Shown piece by piece: positions 33,746 to 42,036 of a stretch of DNA of 64,000 nt. The DNA comes from Bifidobacterium breve (GTDB lineage: Bacteria; Actinomycetota; Actinomycetes; Nanopelagicales; Nanopelagicaceae). The DNA is taken from positions 144,434-208,433 of the forward strand of contig CAMAPO010000001.1 in assembly GCA_945860245.1 (NCBI GenBank), read 5' to 3'. The notes under the pieces were generated by a model that saw only the letters and a list, made by a program, of their open reading frames with translations, was not told where the DNA came from and did not search any database. The translations under genes were made by a program, and so were the position numbers. Within the stretch, counting starts at the first letter, position 1. Each line of letters opens with the position of its first letter.

Positions 33746-34670
33746 GACTCAATCCACTCCTGTTGAAAAGGCTGCCCGACTTTTAGATTTGGTTCCATTT
33801 ATTTCTACACATCAAGGGATTGCGCTAAGTGAATTAGCAGAGGAATTCAACCTCTCGGAAAATGAATTGTTGAGTGACCTAAATACTTTATGGATGTGTG
33901 GCCTACCAGGTTACACGCCACTAGAGCTGATAGATCTGGAATTTGAATCTGGCTATGTGAGTATCCGTAATGCCGAAGTGTTGCAGAGAGTTCGGCTTCT
34001 TACTAAACAGGAATTGGTGATTATTCTGTTGGGACTAGACATTTTACGCAGTTCACTTGATTCGGAGCGCACTGATTTGCAAGACGCTATATCCGGTTTG
34101 ACCAGAAAGATAAAGGAAATTATTGGAAATATTGCAACCGCGTCTCCGATAGTCGATTCGACCCATCGCGCGATAATCACTCAAGCAATTGGTAGCAGAA
34201 TGGATCTGATAGTTAAATACCATTCTGCAATTCGAGATACCGTAACGGAACGCGTGATCACACCTCTTGAGCTATCACTTGATCATGGCTTTGAAATATT
34301 AAATGCCTACTGCCAGAGTGCAGAAGGTTTCCGTACCTTTCGCTTAGATAATATGAGATCGGTAGAATTAGCTGGCTCATCCGTTAGCGTCCCAGAGCAA
34401 GGCGAGATCACTGACTATCAATGGCAGTTACTCATTAAGTCACGCTTTCGCACATCATCCGAAAGATTTAGGTCTATTTATAAGGCGCGAGAATCTACTG
34501 AGGGGGAGCAAGTGAGCGTCAACTCCTTCAGCCAAGATTGGTTGCTAAGAAATGCAATGAGCACACTGGCATCGGTGGAGGTGCAGACTCCGCTATCGGC
34601 GCGAACACTGATAGCGCAGAAGTGCCAGCAATCTTTGGAACTTTATGAGAGTTGGTCCTTTCCTAAGTAA
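33738..34670 (+). CDS. pafC: WYL-domain transcriptional regulator PafC
   Basis: 310 residues, partner of PafB. The N-terminal helix-turn-helix region LLDLVPFISTHQGIALSELAEEFNLSENELLSDLNTLWMCG is typical, followed by a WYL domain (about 145-225, with ERVITPLELSLDHGFEILNAYC) and a C-terminal domain. The WYL domain is thought to sense single-stranded DNA. The overlap with pafB fits an obligate heterodimer. tatA follows after 47 bases, the same order as in mycobacteria. Confidence 0.9.
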   Translation: MAKTQSTPVEKAARLLDLVPFISTHQGIALSELAEEFNLSENELLSDLNTLWMCGLPGYTPLELIDLEFESGYVSIRNAEVLQRVRLLTKQELVIILLGLDILRSSLDSERTDLQDAISGLTRKIKEIIGNIATASPIVDSTHRAIITQAIGSRMDLIVKYHSAIRDTVTERVITPLELSLDHGFEILNAYCQSAEGFRTFRLDNMRSVELAGSSVSVPEQGEITDYQWQLLIKSRFRTSSERFRSIYKARESTEGEQVSVNSFSQDWLLRNAMSTLASVEVQTPLSARTLIAQKCQQSLELYESWSFPK

Positions 34671-34717
34671 TCCGCCCTCAGGCGCGCAAGGAAGTGGTGA
34701 TGCGCTAAGGAGCGCCC

Positions 34718-34933
34718 ATGCGCTACCTTTTAGCCATGCCTTTCCTACGCGAACCGAGCCACATACTCTTACTTCTACTCGTGGTCATCATTCTCTTTGG
34801 TGCTAAGCGACTTCCAGATTCAGCGCGATCGCTAGGTCGTTCGCTCCGTATCTTTAAGAGCGAGATGAAAGATATGAAGAACGATGATAAAAACGAGAAT
34901 AAGGACGATACTGACGGCTCTGCCGCTCGTTAA
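34718..34933 (+). CDS. tatA: Twin-arginine translocase subunit TatA
   Basis: 71 residues: one membrane helix ([13 protein letters not shown], about 14-28), then the amphipathic segment [25 protein letters not shown] and a charged tail rich in Asp, Asn and Lys. AAGGAG lies 6 bases before the ATG at 34718; an ATG six codons later is a second possibility. TatA forms the pore for folded proteins carrying RR signal peptides; tatC follows at once. A separate TatB is not seen here. Confidence 0.93.
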   Translation: MRYLLAMPFLREPSHILLLLLVVIILFGAKRLPDSARSLGRSLRIFKSEMKDMKNDDKNENKDDTDGSAAR

Positions 34934-34938
34934 CCGCT

Positions 34939-35718
34939 ATGACGACCTCCGTCGGCGGTCGCATGCCGCTAATAGAACATCTCCGAGAGTTTCGTAAACG
35001 AGTTGTTCGCTCCGCGCTTGCGATTTCTATGGGTTCAGTTATTGGATGGTTCTTTTACAACGAGATAATAACCAAGTTAGCCGAGCCAGTCTGCGATCTC
35101 GCCGCCGCCCAAGCCAGCGGAGCTAACAATTGTGGCGCTCTCTACATCAACGGTGTCCTAGGTCCGCTAAATTTACAGATCAAGGTAGCAATTTTATCTG
35201 GAGTTATCTTAACTGCGCCTATTTGGCTCTACCAACTCTGGGCGTTTATCGCACCCGCCCTGCACCGTCGCGAAAAGAAGTATTCAGTCTTCTTTCTAAT
35301 TGCGGCAACTCCTTTCTTCGCGGCTGGAACATATCTTGGTTACTCAATCCTTCCAGTTGCGGTACGAGTATTGTTTGGATTTACTCCTGATGCCCTAAAC
35401 AACTTAGTCAGATTTGATGATTATCTTGATTTTGTTATGCGAGCAATCTTGCTCTTCGGCATCGCCTTCGAGTTACCAGTCTTCTTAGTGACATTTAATT
35501 TAATCGGCTTCCTAAGTGGAATGGCGATCTTGAAACCGTGGCGTATCTGGGTCTTTGCAATAACTCTCTTCGTCGCAGGCTTCACGCCTAGCGCTGATCC
35601 GCTTTCTATGGCCGCGCTAGCACTGCCACTGATTGGGTTCTATCTACTGGCGGGAGTGATCGCTTTATTAAATGATCGTCGTAGGGCGAAAAAGAGCGCA
35701 CTTACCGAGCAGATATAA
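34939..35718 (+). CDS. tatC: Twin-arginine translocase subunit TatC
   Basis: 259 residues with six predicted membrane helices. Family motifs: MPLIEHLREFRKRVVRSALAI at the N terminus with the signal-binding Glu, the periplasmic loop GPLNLQIKVAILSGVILTAPIWLYQLWAF, GIAFELPVF in helix 4 and FTPSADPLSMAALALPL near the end. It receives twin-arginine signal peptides together with TatA. It starts 5 bases after tatA. Confidence 0.96.
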   Translation: MTTSVGGRMPLIEHLREFRKRVVRSALAISMGSVIGWFFYNEIITKLAEPVCDLAAAQASGANNCGALYINGVLGPLNLQIKVAILSGVILTAPIWLYQLWAFIAPALHRREKKYSVFFLIAATPFFAAGTYLGYSILPVAVRVLFGFTPDALNNLVRFDDYLDFVMRAILLFGIAFELPVFLVTFNLIGFLSGMAILKPWRIWVFAITLFVAGFTPSADPLSMAALALPLIGFYLLAGVIALLNDRRRAKKSALTEQI

Positions 35719-35723
35719 ATAGT

Positions 35724-36596
35724 ATGTGGGCGGTAGTTGTTAATCCTATTTCAGGAGCGGGTAGAGGAGCAGTTGTTGGTTCTGAAGTTGCTGGGTATTT
35801 TGCGAGTAAAAAGGTGCTTTATCAAGTAATCACTGCAACCTCTGCAGATAAGCTGCGAATTAATCTAGAAGCTTTCCTTGATAAAAATAGTGATATATGT
35901 CGCGGAGTTGTCGCAGTTGGGGGAGATGGTCTGGCCCATCTTGTTTTACAGCTAGTCGTTCCTCGTAAGATCCCATTTGCAGTGATACCAGCGGGAACTG
36001 GAAATGATTTTGTCCGGGCACAGGGATGGGATCTCCAAGCTGTAGATCGTCAATTAGATGCCGTAATTTCGAGACCACCGCAAGTGATCGATCTTGGTTT
36101 AGTTGATTCTGAATGGTTTGGTGCTGTTCTATCCACCGGCTTTGATTCGGTTGTGAACGAGAAGGCGAATACTCTGAAATGGCCTAAGGGTCCAATGAAA
36201 TATAACCTGGCAATCGCCCTGGAACTTCCCAATTTTAAACCGCTTAGATACAGGATCGAGCTAGATAACCAAACTATAGAAACAGAAGCTATGTTGATAG
36301 CTGTAGGCAATGGCAATAGTTATGGCGGGGGCATGAAAGTCTGTCCGGGCGCCGTAATGTCAGATGGTCTCTTTGATGTCATGGTTCTACGACCTGTTAG
36401 TAAGGTTGAGTTCATTCGCGTCTTTCCTAAAGTTTTTAGTGGAAAGCACATTGAACATCCTCAAGTAGAGATCTTTAAAAGTAGACGGGTCTCGCTCCAC
36501 GCTGACGCTATCGCATATGCCGATGGTGATCGGATAGGTGGATTGCCGGTTCGTGCTGAATGTATCGCTGGCGCTGGACTATCGTGGCACCCATGA
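35724..36596 (+). CDS. Diacylglycerol/lipid kinase (YegS/DgkB type)
   Basis: 290 residues. The DAGK catalytic domain shows VVNPISGAGRG, the nucleotide-binding VVAVGGDGLAHLV and IPAGTGNDFVRAQGW, then a lipid-kinase C-terminal half with GNGNSYGGGMKVCPGAVMSDGLFDVMVL. It likely phosphorylates diacylglycerol or another membrane lipid. The same gene lies between tatC and helY in mycobacteria (Rv2252 relatives exist elsewhere), so the context is conserved. Its TGA overlaps the helY start (ATGA). Confidence 0.9.
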   Translation: MWAVVVNPISGAGRGAVVGSEVAGYFASKKVLYQVITATSADKLRINLEAFLDKNSDICRGVVAVGGDGLAHLVLQLVVPRKIPFAVIPAGTGNDFVRAQGWDLQAVDRQLDAVISRPPQVIDLGLVDSEWFGAVLSTGFDSVVNEKANTLKWPKGPMKYNLAIALELPNFKPLRYRIELDNQTIETEAMLIAVGNGNSYGGGMKVCPGAVMSDGLFDVMVLRPVSKVEFIRVFPKVFSGKHIEHPQVEIFKSRRVSLHADAIAYADGDRIGGLPVRAECIAGAGLSWHP

Positions 36597-38968
36597 CGAC
36601 GCCAGCGGCAAAGTACGCGGCGGCAAAGTCTCGCAGCAAGCATCAGGTTACCTCCGATTTCATTGCGCAATTCGACTTTGCCTTTGATGAGTTTCAGATT
36701 GAGGCGTGTCACGCGGTTGAGAGTGGACATGGAGTTCTCGTGGCGGCACCAACCGGTGCTGGCAAAACTGTTGTCGGCGAATTTGCTGCTTTTTTGGCGA
36801 TTCGCAATGGTAAGAAATGTTTCTATACAACCCCAATCAAAGCCCTATCGAATCAGAAGTTTCAAGAGTTTGTGGCGCGCTTTGGGGAAGAGAAGGTGGG
36901 TCTATTAACTGGTGATACCAATATAAATTCTGAAGCCGATATATTGGTGATGACCACCGAGGTTCTGCGAAATATGCTCTATGCCAATTCGAGTACTCTG
37001 GTCAACCTTGGATCGGTTGTGATGGATGAAGTGCATTTTCTAGCCGATAAATTTCGCGGGGCTGTCTGGGAAGAAGTCTTGATTCACCTGATGGAATCAG
37101 TTCAAGTTATCTCGCTATCTGCGACAGTTTCCAATGCAGAAGAATTTGGGGAGTGGTTAGGCGAGGTTCGCGGTGAAACTGAGGTGATAGTAAGCGAACA
37201 TCGCCCCATACCTTTGTATCAACATGTTCTGATCAATGACAATCTGGTTGATCTCTTTAGCCAGCCAGGAAAGATCAATCCAGAGATATTGGCGCTCGAA
37301 CGGGAAGCGCTACGCAAGGTTCGTATCCCCAGACATCGCCGCGAACAATGGGGAGCGCAAGAATCTCGATTATCGCGCGCTGAAATAATTGAGAAATTAA
37401 GTCGCGAGAATCTTCTTCCAGCTATCACCTTTATCTTTTCGCGGATGGGTTGTGATGCCGCTGTGAAACAATGCTTGGCTGCGGGTTTGAAGCTAACCAA
37501 TGCTCAAGAGCGAGCCGAGATTCTAGCTACTGCAGAGCGATTTACTGCAAATTTGCCCGAAGAAGATTTGGAAGTTCTTGGCTATCGCGAATGGATAGCT
37601 GCGCTGGAGCGCGGGATCGCAGCACACCACGCTGGATTGCTGCCAAGTTTTAAGAACGCCATTGAAGATCTCTTTCAGAGAGGACTGGTAAAGGCGGTCT
37701 TTGCTACCGAAACTTTAGCGTTAGGTATAAATATGCCGGCGCGCACTGTGGTTTTAGAGAAGTTAAGTAAATGGAATGGTGAAGCCCACGTTCCAATTAC
37801 TCCGGGGGAGTACACCCAATTAACTGGCAGAGCCGGTCGCCGCGGCATAGATATTGAAGGTAATGCAGTTGTGCAATGGTCCCCGACTGTGGATTCTGCA
37901 ACGGCTGCCGGCTTGGCATCAACGCGCACATATCCTTTGCGATCTTCTTTTACTCCCACATACAACATGGCGATTAACTTGATCGCTCGTTTTGGTCGCG
38001 AACGCGCTCACGGGAGTCTGGAATCTTCATTTGCACAATTCCAAGCCGATCGGGCAGTAGTTACTCTGGTGCGACAGATAAAGAAGAATGAATCGGCACG
38101 AGATGAGTTACTAGAAAGTGCAAAGTGTCATCTCGGAGATTTTGAAAGTTATGCCGCTCTACGCTTGGAGATCAAAGAGTTGGAGAAATTACTATCTAAA
38201 CGAGATGGAAAAAAGAGCTTTGATAACCGCCAGCGTGCTCACATGGAAGGTGAGATCGATAACTTACGCAGGCGCCTGCGCAATCACGCCTGTCATTCGT
38301 GTAACGATCGCGAAACCCACGCGCGCTTTGCCGAGAGAGCAGAGCGCCTGGCACGCGAATCTGATGGCTTACGTGCGCGAGTTGAGAATAGAACCAATGT
38401 GATCGCCAAGACCTTTGATCGTATCTGCGACGTACTGACGCATCTAGGTTATATCGAGGGGGAGAAGCCGCTGGCACAAGGTCAAATTCTGGCCAAGATT
38501 TATGCCGAATCAGATTTGCTTTTAACTGAGACGATTCGCGCAGGAATTCTAGATAACCTTACCGCGCCAGAGCTTCTCTCCGTTGCATCTTCGATGATCT
38601 TCCAATCGAGATCTCGCGAAGATTACGCGCCGAAGATGCCACACCAGAACGTTGCCAATGCGTTGGTTGAGATAACGCGATTATGGGCAAAGTTGGAAGC
38701 GATTGAGAGTGAATTTGATGTAAAGACCCAGAAAGAACCAGATTTTGGTTTCGCATATATTTCTTATCGCTGGGCGCAAGGTAATTCGCTAACAAATGTT
38801 TTAAAGGGCAGTGATATGTCAGTTGGAGACTTTGTCCGATCTACCAAACAGTTGATGGATCTTTTGATGCAGATTGCTGGTGCTAGCCAAGCGCTCCGAC
38901 CAGTATGTCGAGAGGCGATTAAACGTTTAGATCGTGGCGTTGTTTCATATATGGCCGATGACTTATGA
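36593..38968 (+). CDS. helY: Ski2-like DEAD/DEAH-box RNA helicase HelY
   Basis: 791 residues from the ATG at 36593 (ATGA overlap with the lipid kinase); an upstream start at 36560 would lie inside that gene. Seen: Walker A AAPTGAGKTVVGEFA, YTTPIKALSNQKFQEF, Walker B VVMDEVHFLAD, SLSATVSN, ATETLALGINMPARTVV and TQLTGRAGRRGID. The C-terminal part is the Ski2/Mtr4-type helical domain. It is shorter than the roughly 900-residue mycobacterial protein. A coiled-coil-like, Cys/His-bearing stretch (RRLRNHACHSCNDRETHARFAER) lies near residue 570. Likely role: RNA processing or decay. Confidence 0.92.
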   Translation: MTTPAAKYAAAKSRSKHQVTSDFIAQFDFAFDEFQIEACHAVESGHGVLVAAPTGAGKTVVGEFAAFLAIRNGKKCFYTTPIKALSNQKFQEFVARFGEEKVGLLTGDTNINSEADILVMTTEVLRNMLYANSSTLVNLGSVVMDEVHFLADKFRGAVWEEVLIHLMESVQVISLSATVSNAEEFGEWLGEVRGETEVIVSEHRPIPLYQHVLINDNLVDLFSQPGKINPEILALEREALRKVRIPRHRREQWGAQESRLSRAEIIEKLSRENLLPAITFIFSRMGCDAAVKQCLAAGLKLTNAQERAEILATAERFTANLPEEDLEVLGYREWIAALERGIAAHHAGLLPSFKNAIEDLFQRGLVKAVFATETLALGINMPARTVVLEKLSKWNGEAHVPITPGEYTQLTGRAGRRGIDIEGNAVVQWSPTVDSATAAGLASTRTYPLRSSFTPTYNMAINLIARFGRERAHGSLESSFAQFQADRAVVTLVRQIKKNESARDELLESAKCHLGDFESYAALRLEIKELEKLLSKRDGKKSFDNRQRAHMEGEIDNLRRRLRNHACHSCNDRETHARFAERAERLARESDGLRARVENRTNVIAKTFDRICDVLTHLGYIEGEKPLAQGQILAKIYAESDLLLTETIRAGILDNLTAPELLSVASSMIFQSRSREDYAPKMPHQNVANALVEITRLWAKLEAIESEFDVKTQKEPDFGFAYISYRWAQGNSLTNVLKGSDMSVGDFVRSTKQLMDLLMQIAGASQALRPVCREAIKRLDRGVVSYMADDL

Positions 38969-39867
38969 CGCTGATGCTCCTTGATAGCGCCTCGCTTTGG
39001 TATCGCGCTTACTACGGAATGCCCGACACCATGTTGGCACCCGATGGCACCCCTGTAAATGCCATTCGTGGCTACTTGGATATGACCGCGCGTTTAATAA
39101 CTATGTACTCACCAAAACGTATCGTGGCTTGTATTGAAGGCGATTGGCGTCCGTCTTGGCGCGTGGAGCTATTTCCTGATTACAAGGCAAATCGTTTGGA
39201 AGAAGATGGCGAAGGTGAAGAAGAACCTGATTTACTTACTCCGCAGATTCCGATTCTCTTAGATTTATTAGATGAATTCGGTATTCCAATGGTTGGTGTT
39301 GATGATTACGAGGCCGATGATGTGATGGCGACATTCGCGGTAAGAGAGAAAGGACCGATCCGGATTGTCACTGGTGATCGCGATCTCTTCCAACTTGTAG
39401 ATGATAAAAGGGATGTGAAAGTCGTCTATCTCGCAAAGGGTTTATCCCAGCACGATCTAGTGGATAAAGCCTGGGTAGCGCGTAAATATGCAATTCCTGG
39501 TGATCGCTATGCCCTCTTTGCAATGTTCCGCGGAGATCCATCCGATGGCCTTCCCGGTGTCAAAGGCATCGGCGAGAAAGGCGCGGCGCTAATTGCCAAT
39601 GCCTTTGCCGATGTCGATGAGGCGTTGCAAGGTGCGCACGACGCGCACCAGGCGCTGACACCGGCGCTGGCTAAGAAAATTATCGCCGGCTCAGATTATT
39701 TAAAGATCGCACCAACGTTGGTGAACTGCGCAAAGGATGTTGCGCTTCCAACTCTTGATATTGCTATGCCAAAGGCTCCAGCTGATCTTTCGAAGATTTA
39801 TGCGATTAAAGAGCGTTACGGTCTGGGGGCTAGCGTAGATCGATTGATAGCGGCACTCAAATGGTAA
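38965..39867 (+). CDS. Stand-alone 5'-3' exonuclease / flap nuclease
   Basis: 300 residues, related to the N-terminal nuclease domain of DNA polymerase I. Metal-binding acidic residues are seen in MLLDSASLWYRAYYG, CIEGDWRPSWRVELFPDYKANR, VDDYEADDVMATFA and VTGDRDLFQLVDD, and the helix-hairpin-helix in DGLPGVKGIGEKGAALI. It probably removes RNA primers or flaps. Linked to helY by an ATGA overlap, as in mycobacteria (Rv2090 beside helY). Confidence 0.92.
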   Translation: MTLMLLDSASLWYRAYYGMPDTMLAPDGTPVNAIRGYLDMTARLITMYSPKRIVACIEGDWRPSWRVELFPDYKANRLEEDGEGEEEPDLLTPQIPILLDLLDEFGIPMVGVDDYEADDVMATFAVREKGPIRIVTGDRDLFQLVDDKRDVKVVYLAKGLSQHDLVDKAWVARKYAIPGDRYALFAMFRGDPSDGLPGVKGIGEKGAALIANAFADVDEALQGAHDAHQALTPALAKKIIAGSDYLKIAPTLVNCAKDVALPTLDIAMPKAPADLSKIYAIKERYGLGASVDRLIAALKW

Positions 39868-41249
39868 TGATGGCGGGAGCAGCGTTCTTAGCAAGCGCCG
39901 CCTTTGCACCGATTGGTATCTGGTTTTTGGCAGTGTTTGGCTATTGCCTTTTCTTGTACCAATTATCGAAATCTGCGAGACCGTTATGGCATGCCTTTAC
40001 CTTCGGTTTTATCTACAACGCCATAGTTTTATATTGGTCAGGCAAGTATGTGGGCGCGCTACCTTGGTTGCTCTTATCGCTGCTGCAGGCGCTCTTCTAT
40101 ATTCCGGTAGGCGCTGTTGCCAAACGCTGGAACAACTCTTGGTGGACAATCGCAGCGTTATTGTTAATGGAGGAGTTGCGGTCAGTCTTTCCATTTGGAG
40201 GTTTTGGATGGACACGGATCGCATTCAGCCAAATTGAATCACCAGCATCGGCCTTCTTGCCTTATGGGGGAGTGCTCTCCCTTTCCGCCCTAACACTAAT
40301 CTTTGCTGCACTAGCGTCGCGAATTAGCGCGGGTAATCTCGCAAAAATTGCGCTCTTGTTAATCGCACTTACTCTCATTCCAGGCAATCCGCAGGGGAGT
40401 GGTTCGGTGAAATTGCTTGCGATACAAGGAAATACCCCTAGCGTTGGTTTGGATTTCAATTCTCGCGCTCAAGCGGTCTTTAACCTGCATCGGGATGCAA
40501 CATATAAGTATGCGAACGGTAAGTACGATGCAATTGTTTGGCCAGAAAATGCGATTGATATTGATCCGAATATGTATCCAAAGGTAGCTGCAGATATCGC
40601 TAAATTAACAGATGAAAGACAGGCTCCACTTATCGCCGGGGTAGTATTAAAAGTAGATGGATCACCAGTTAACGCATCAGTTATGTATCAGCCAGGCGGC
40701 GCTGTGAGCAGTACATATATCAAGCGTGGATTAACTCCCTTTGGTGAATATATGCCGCTGCGCAAATTGGCAGAAATAATTTCGCCGTATGCTAAATCTG
40801 TTGTCGATTTTAGGGGCGGAAGTGAGTTGGTCACACATCAGGTGGCAGGCGCTGCGCTAGGACCAATCATTTGTTATGAAATCATCAATGATCGACTTGT
40901 TTCAGAGATGAGTGCTAGTTCTAAAGCTTTGATTGTGCAGACAAATAGCGCCACCTTCTCGGGTACTGCTGAAAGTCGACAACAGCTGGCGATAACACGC
41001 ATTCGCGCCAAGGAATACGCGAGAAATATCTTAAGTGTCTCGACAATCGGAATTTCGGCATTTATCGACAGTAATGGTGAAGTAGTAGATGAAATAGGTG
41101 AAAATGTTCAAAGTTATTTGACGGGGGATTTGCTCCTGAGTGATCACGCCACAAATGCAAGCAAATGGGGGACGCTGATTAAGATCGTAATCTTATCTTT
41201 AGTTGCTCTCTTCGGTCTGCGATCCTTTCGTAAGAATAGAGCGGTATGA
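39861..41249 (+). CDS. lnt: Apolipoprotein N-acyltransferase
   Basis: 462 residues: about six N-terminal membrane helices (1-175), an extracytoplasmic nitrilase-like domain (183-430) with the triad Glu229 (VWPENAID), Lys288 (IKRGLTPFGEYMPL) and Cys338 (GPIICYE), and a last helix (about 438-455). It adds the third acyl chain to lipoproteins. In M. tuberculosis this domain is fused to the polyprenol mannosyltransferase that follows here as a separate overlapping gene. The start is ATG 39861, overlapping the exonuclease end by 7 bases; ATGs at 39867 and 39870 are alternatives. Confidence 0.92.
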   Translation: MVMMAGAAFLASAAFAPIGIWFLAVFGYCLFLYQLSKSARPLWHAFTFGFIYNAIVLYWSGKYVGALPWLLLSLLQALFYIPVGAVAKRWNNSWWTIAALLLMEELRSVFPFGGFGWTRIAFSQIESPASAFLPYGGVLSLSALTLIFAALASRISAGNLAKIALLLIALTLIPGNPQGSGSVKLLAIQGNTPSVGLDFNSRAQAVFNLHRDATYKYANGKYDAIVWPENAIDIDPNMYPKVAADIAKLTDERQAPLIAGVVLKVDGSPVNASVMYQPGGAVSSTYIKRGLTPFGEYMPLRKLAEIISPYAKSVVDFRGGSELVTHQVAGAALGPIICYEIINDRLVSEMSASSKALIVQTNSATFSGTAESRQQLAITRIRAKEYARNILSVSTIGISAFIDSNGEVVDEIGENVQSYLTGDLLLSDHATNASKWGTLIKIVILSLVALFGLRSFRKNRAV

Positions 41250-41998
41250 AGAAATTAGTGATTTTAATTCCGACATTTAATGAATCTTTCACGATAGTTG
41301 AGCAACTTAGAAAATTGGAAATATATCGAAGTTCAAGTACAGATGAGATTAGCGTTTTGGTTATCGATGATAATTCTCCAGATGCAACCGCAGATTTAGT
41401 CGACAATTTAAACTTGTCTTGGGTAGAAGTTCTTCGCCGGCCAGCTAAGGCCGGATTGGGCGCCGCGTATCGCGCCGGCTTTGCAAAAGTGTTGGGAACA
41501 AATCTCTTTACCCATGTGGTCACGATGGATGCCGATGGTTCACATCGCGTGGAGGATCTGCCCGCAATGATTTCAGCGATTAAGCCTGGCAGATCGATTA
41601 CCTTGGGAGCGCGTTGGATCCCAGGTGGCAGCGTCAAAAATTGGCCAAAGTCGCGCCAAGTAATCTCAAAAACTGGAACCCGGTATGCCAAATTTGCTTT
41701 AAAGATAAATTTGAACGATTTAACTGGTGGATATCGAATTTATAGCGTCGAACTGCTTAACGCTCTAAACCTTAAAGATATGCAAGCAACTGGTTATTGT
41801 TTTCAAATAGAGATGGCCATGGCAGCAGATTTAGCTGGCGCTGTGGCAACAGAAGTTCCGATCACCTTTGTGGAGCGGATAAACGGCGTTTCCAAGATGA
41901 CGAAGGCGATTGTCCTTGAGGCGCTTATTCAGATAACCCGTTGGGGCTTGGTACGCAGGCTTCGACCGAACGCCGATAAGTTACATTATGTTAAGTAA
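41246..41998 (+). CDS. ppm1: Polyprenol monophosphomannose synthase (GT2 family)
   Basis: 250 residues, dolichol-phosphate-mannose-synthase-like. VLIPTFNESFTI begins the GT-A fold, VLVIDDNSPDATADLV binds nucleotide sugar, VVTMDADGSHRVEDLP holds the metal-binding Asp residues, and GARWIPGGSVKNWPKSRQVISK follows. It lacks C-terminal membrane helices. It should transfer mannose from GDP-mannose to a polyprenyl phosphate, giving the donor for protein or glycolipid mannosylation outside the cell. The ATGA overlap with lnt mirrors the fused mycobacterial Ppm1. Confidence 0.9.
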   Translation: MKKLVILIPTFNESFTIVEQLRKLEIYRSSSTDEISVLVIDDNSPDATADLVDNLNLSWVEVLRRPAKAGLGAAYRAGFAKVLGTNLFTHVVTMDADGSHRVEDLPAMISAIKPGRSITLGARWIPGGSVKNWPKSRQVISKTGTRYAKFALKINLNDLTGGYRIYSVELLNALNLKDMQATGYCFQIEMAMAADLAGAVATEVPITFVERINGVSKMTKAIVLEALIQITRWGLVRRLRPNADKLHYVK

Positions 41999-42036
41999 TG
42001 TGAATCCAGCCCATCCCCACGCCTTTTGAGCGTGAA

